Part shown: piece by piece, positions 60,676 through 64,000 of the stretch
Layout of the letters: each line of letters starts with the position of its first letter
Position numbering within the stretch: position 1 is the stretch's first letter
Source: Bacteroidota bacterium
GTDB taxonomy: Bacteria > Bacteroidota > Bacteroidia > Chitinophagales > Chitinophagaceae
Assembly (NCBI GenBank): GCA_013286305.1
Contig: JABDFW010000005.1
Location: 22,030 to 86,029, forward strand
DNA: 64,000 nucleotides
Reading direction: 5' to 3'
Made by a program: the position numbers and the translations under genes
The notes under the pieces: generated by a model
The model's database searches: none
What the model was told of the DNA's origin: nothing
Seen by the model: the letters and a program-made list of their open reading frames with translations, nothing else

Positions 60676-63600
60676 TCACAGCAGCGCCCTTAAGCTTGCC
60701 CTGCCAATATTTATAGTGCGGCCATCGCCGGGTTTGCGGCCTTCATATTCAAAGCTTATTTCCAGGTTGTTAACTAACCGTTTGGTGAAATTGATGTTCC
60801 ATAAAAAGTTTTTGCCGGGCAGTAACGCATCAAGCATAATATAGCTTACTGTGGAATTGGGCGTGCCGTTAAAAGTAATATTATTGTAAGTGAATTTTGC
60901 AGTTAGGCTTGTGTTTGAAACCGCGTTGTATTTGCTCTCAATGTTAAAAGCATTGCTCACAGCTTTTTCACCACCGTATAATGGTGAGTTGTTTTTTTCA
61001 TCAAACTGGTAGCTTGTCAATATGCGGAATTTTGTGCCTGCTGTATAGGTCAACTGTGGTTGCGCCGAGTATTCTTTTATCGCGTAATTCTGGTTGGCAA
61101 ATGATGGAGTGAACAGGTCGTTGTTCTCATATTTTTGAATCAATTCCAGCGTGTAAACTTTGGCGATATTCACCCGGCCTTTTACATTCCATTCGTTTAA
61201 TTGTTGCGTTTCAAAACCGTAGGTCAGCAAGCTTTTGTTATAGTTCACCAGGTTGGTAATATCAAACCCCCAGCTTGAGCTTAGTCGGTTAAAGGATAGC
61301 GTGTTACTTAATACATAATTATAACTGAGCAGTGAAGTATCCTCTATTTTGCCCTTAAACGGGTTAAATACGGTGGAACCATTTGATACTTGTTTTTTAT
61401 ATGCCTGCAAAGACGACTGAAATAAAAACTTTGTGATGAAGTCTTTCCATTTTTTATTGTGCATACCTGCGGCAAGGGCTTTTGGATTTAATGCAAAACT
61501 ATAATTGAATTGTGTGTAATTGGCTTTGATAAATTCATCGGTTGGGGTATAAACGCGAATATAAGTTGCCTGGTCCTGGAACACAGCCAGCACAAATTCG
61601 TTCAACTGCGCAATGCCATCCTTATTGTAATCTATCCATGTATATTGCCCTTGCCCCGCAGGTACCTGTATGTAGGAGAAATCTCTTCTTTGTTCCTGGC
61701 CTGCGCCAAGTTCATACAATACATTGCCAATTAAAAAACCGTTCCATTTGTTCACAATGTATTCTGCCCGGCCAAGCAAACTGTTATCGGGCCTTATGGT
61801 TGTAAGGTTTGTGTCGCTAACGAATAATTGCCGGTAAGTAACTGTTAGCCTGAACTGGCTGTGTGAATTTTTCAACAACTCTGTTTGAAAATTGTAGTTG
61901 TTGCTGCGGTCTGTTTGTACAAGATTTTTGCCAAGCGGCAGTTGGTCGCTTCTTGTGTAATAAGTAAATGACCAATGGTTCTTTAAAGACTGGTTTGATT
62001 TTATGTAAGCTGTTAAAGTTTCAAATGCAAAACTCAGCGGGGTTACAGTATCAGCAAGGCTATTTCTTATTTCGTTATGCTCCACCGCATATGTTGCCCC
62101 AATGTTGTAATTATGAAAGCTTGTAAATGTTTTGTTTAGATCAATAGTTGGGCGCAGGTAGTAGCCTTTGTCTTCAGGCGTACTGCTGTTGGTAAGGTTA
62201 AATATATCACTGAGATGCCAGCCATCAAAATTTTGAGTATGTGTAATAACATTCCGTATGCCTGTAAAACTGTCACTGCGTATATAGCTTATAAAATCGT
62301 AGGCTATACTGTTATTTTTGTCGTCGCTTAATTTTAAATGGAGTGAGGGTAACTGCTCTGTCGCAGGGTTTAACAGCAAAGGGAGGCCCCAATCCCTTCC
62401 AAACTCAACAGGGCGCAGCCTTTCAATGGGTTGAAAATTCTTGTCCACCCATTCATAACCGGCAGCCTCATCCAGGTGAAACGTTTTACCGCTTTTCGTT
62501 TGCCAGGATGTATTGCGGAGTATGCTTATTTTCGCGGCATAACCTTTATCATTCTCTTTGTCTAAAATAGATAATGTATTTGCGTCATAATTGCTTGCAG
62601 CCAGTTCTGTTTTTATGGTTGTTTTACTGTCTAATTTATACTCTGCTCCAACACTTATCACCTGCTGCTTTTTGGGCGTTACCAAAAATGTTGCAGCTTC
62701 AAAACTGCCCTGGGGAATACCGTTCACCGGGCCTATCCATTGAAACACCTGTCCGTTTACCGCGCTGAACAAAGGCACATAATTACCTTTATTCGGGCCT
62801 ACATTGGCAAAACTCAAATTGTACTTTGCGCTGTCGGGGTTTGAGGAATAGACATAGATAGAGTCATGGGTGCCATTGTAAATCGTGTCTATTTTTTTAT
62901 ACAGGATAGCTGTAGCAGAAAACGAATCAATGGAACTAACCGGGTAAAAAGCATTTTGAATACTGTCGCCAAGGTTAGCGAGAAACTGTTGCTGGTTGGC
63001 GTCTAGCGGCTGGTTGATGGGCGAATTTTTGGCGTCAACATCCTGGTAAGCTGAAATTGTAAGCTTAAACCGCTTTCCAAAATCTGTTTCATTATTTAAG
63101 TAAAGCATTGAATTTAAATAATTTCGGTCGGCATATTCAAATTCAACCTGCACGCGCGTATCTGTTGAAATAAGGTGCTTTGGTGTGAAAGTTACTTGCG
63201 CGGTGTTGTAATTAATTACATAGTCTTGGTCTTCCCCGCGCTGCATTTGCACACCATCTATAAAAACCTTCTCTGTGCCTGCTAACACTATAAAGAAAAG
63301 CTCATTGTTATTACCCTGCAAAGCATAGGGCCCCTGGTTGCCTTCCTGAACTGCCAAAACATTCCTTGCAAATTTGCCTTTGGCAACAGCCCCGCTCACC
63401 AAAGTTTTATTGCTGATATTATTGCCAATATTAAACTTTTGCATATAAGAAATACCCTGCAGCCTTTTGTAAAAATTGACGAAGTAAGACTCATTTTGTC
63501 TTAGGTCAATATCGCCGAGGTCTATTTCCCAATTCTTTTTTCTGAATTGCAGAAGCACCTGGTCAAATTCATTTAATTGCTGGGTAGAACCATCCGGCTG

Positions 63601-64000
63601 GATGGGTATATTATTGTCAGTTATAGCAGCCGAAAGCAGGATGCTGTCGCCAATATATCCGTTAAGCTGAAGATTGAATTGTGAGTTAAATACCGCATCC
63701 TGGCTGTTACCAAAACTAAGGCTTCTTCCAAAGCTGCCATTGTAGTTGAGTTTGCCAAAATTGATCAGCGAATTATCGCCTGCAGCCTGGCGGGCTAAAT
63801 ACGAACGGTCTGCAATAAAATTGTTTTTTATACTATCGTACCTGTAACGTTGCGCGGAGGCGTTTAGTTTTAAGGGAAATACGCGGTAGGTTGCAAAAAC
63901 ACTGTCTCTCCCGGTATTCTTTTTCCATAAAATGGTTGCGTTTACCGCATCAAGGGTGTAGAAAGAACTATCAGCACCCGCTACCAGGAAAGTACCGGGT
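60676..64000 (-). CDS. Large outer-membrane beta-barrel protein, N-terminus cut off
   Basis: The frame is open from the window edge at 64000 to the stop at 60676 (about 1,108 residues visible); a GTG at 63558 is not the start, since the frame continues upstream with coding character. The sequence is almost entirely beta-strand-like, with alternating hydrophobic residues, many Asn, Tyr and Ser, and a final strand-like ISFEYEGRKPGDGRTINIG. It resembles large Bacteroidota barrels such as SprA-related proteins, but I cannot name the family. Confidence 0.7.
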   Translation of the reverse strand, partial: PGTFLVAGADSSFYTLDAVNATILWKKNTGRDSVFATYRVFPLKLNASAQRYRYDSIKNNFIADRSYLARQAAGDNSLINFGKLNYNGSFGRSLSFGNSQDAVFNSQFNLQLNGYIGDSILLSAAITDNNIPIQPDGSTQQLNEFDQVLLQFRKKNWEIDLGDIDLRQNESYFVNFYKRLQGISYMQKFNIGNNISNKTLVSGAVAKGKFARNVLAVQEGNQGPYALQGNNNELFFIVLAGTEKVFIDGVQMQRGEDQDYVINYNTAQVTFTPKHLISTDTRVQVEFEYADRNYLNSMLYLNNETDFGKRFKLTISAYQDVDAKNSPINQPLDANQQQFLANLGDSIQNAFYPVSSIDSFSATAILYKKIDTIYNGTHDSIYVYSSNPDSAKYNLSFANVGPNKGNYVPLFSAVNGQVFQWIGPVNGIPQGSFEAATFLVTPKKQQVISVGAEYKLDSKTTIKTELAASNYDANTLSILDKENDKGYAAKISILRNTSWQTKSGKTFHLDEAAGYEWVDKNFQPIERLRPVEFGRDWGLPLLLNPATEQLPSLHLKLSDDKNNSIAYDFISYIRSDSFTGIRNVITHTQNFDGWHLSDIFNLTNSSTPEDKGYYLRPTIDLNKTFTSFHNYNIGATYAVEHNEIRNSLADTVTPLSFAFETLTAYIKSNQSLKNHWSFTYYTRSDQLPLGKNLVQTDRSNNYNFQTELLKNSHSQFRLTVTYRQLFVSDTNLTTIRPDNSLLGRAEYIVNKWNGFLIGNVLYELGAGQEQRRDFSYIQVPAGQGQYTWIDYNKDGIAQLNEFVLAVFQDQATYIRVYTPTDEFIKANYTQFNYSFALNPKALAAGMHNKKWKDFITKFLFQSSLQAYKKQVSNGSTVFNPFKGKIEDTSLLSYNYVLSNTLSFNRLSSSWGFDITNLVNYNKSLLTYGFETQQLNEWNVKGRVNIAKVYTLELIQKYENNDLFTPSFANQNYAIKEYSAQPQLTYTAGTKFRILTSYQFDEKNNSPLYGGEKAVSNAFNIESKYNAVSNTSLTAKFTYNNITFNGTPNSTVSYIMLDALLPGKNFLWNINFTKRLVNNLEISFEYEGRKPGDGRTINIGRASLRALL

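Noticed and set aside
63558-63560. GTG at 63558 as the start of the large barrel gene
   Set aside because: The same frame stays open and coding-like to the window edge, so the gene continues beyond 64000.

Overview
The window looks like a chromosomal segment of a Bacteroidota bacterium, most likely Chitinophagaceae or a close relative. The evidence is: -7 promoter boxes of the TAnnTTTG type, almost no Shine-Dalgarno sites, a short Bacteroidota-style SRP RNA gene, and typical families (NamZ/DUF1343, SprA-like barrels, GxxExxY, DUF559, TlpA with DUF4369, a PASTA protein after ddl, inward-rectifier K+ channel). The genus assignment is inference.

Layout. 1-15.6 kb: housekeeping and envelope genes (LysM fragment, fmt, namZ, FKBP isomerase, pepT, SPFH protein, HtrA protease, LuxC-like acyl-CoA reductase divergent from a ferredoxin, ddl, PASTA protein, rhodanese). 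15.7-21.4 kb: SRP RNA, transaldolase-like aldolase, a 1.4-kb repeat-rich intergenic region, GH1 glucosidase, and an ECF sigma factor overlapping an outer-membrane barrel gene. 21.5-44.6 kb: a combined histidine/tryptophan biosynthesis region. 44.6-64 kb: redox protein, Ogt-type DNA repair, two transglutaminase/DUF3857-type exported proteins, MFS transporter, zinc alcohol dehydrogenase, Kir channel, an ftsK split by a frameshift, SMP-30 lactonase and a truncated large barrel protein.

The his/trp region carries complete sets for both pathways (hisG D C B H A F IE and trpE G D C F B A), with the trp genes between hisB and hisH. Each block begins with a compact transcription attenuator: a leader peptide with five consecutive His codons before hisG, and one with three consecutive Trp codons before trpE. 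In both, a segment at the leader-peptide stop is repeated as the 3' arm of the terminator, so the two copies compete for one complementary strand.

The most unusual feature is that the gaps between these biosynthetic genes are occupied by units bounded by inverted copies of palindromic repeats. Family 1 ends have a CCCCTTTAGGGG core plus an AGGGG tail: the left end lies at the stop of the upstream gene and the right end abuts or enters the downstream gene. Its units hold only a hairpin, a DUF559 nuclease-like gene, or a LysE exporter. Family 2 has ACCACGATTT ends; its units hold a GxxExxY (PD-(D/E)XK-like) gene, or a TPR gene plus a GIY-YIG-like gene, or no gene. Several ends are translated: TrpC, HisH, HisF and HisIE have extra N-terminal residues encoded by family 1 repeats, and HisH has a second, internal insert. 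I propose this as a candidate nuclease/palindrome cassette system that inserts between genes without breaking operons. Mobility and mechanism are inference from sequence only.
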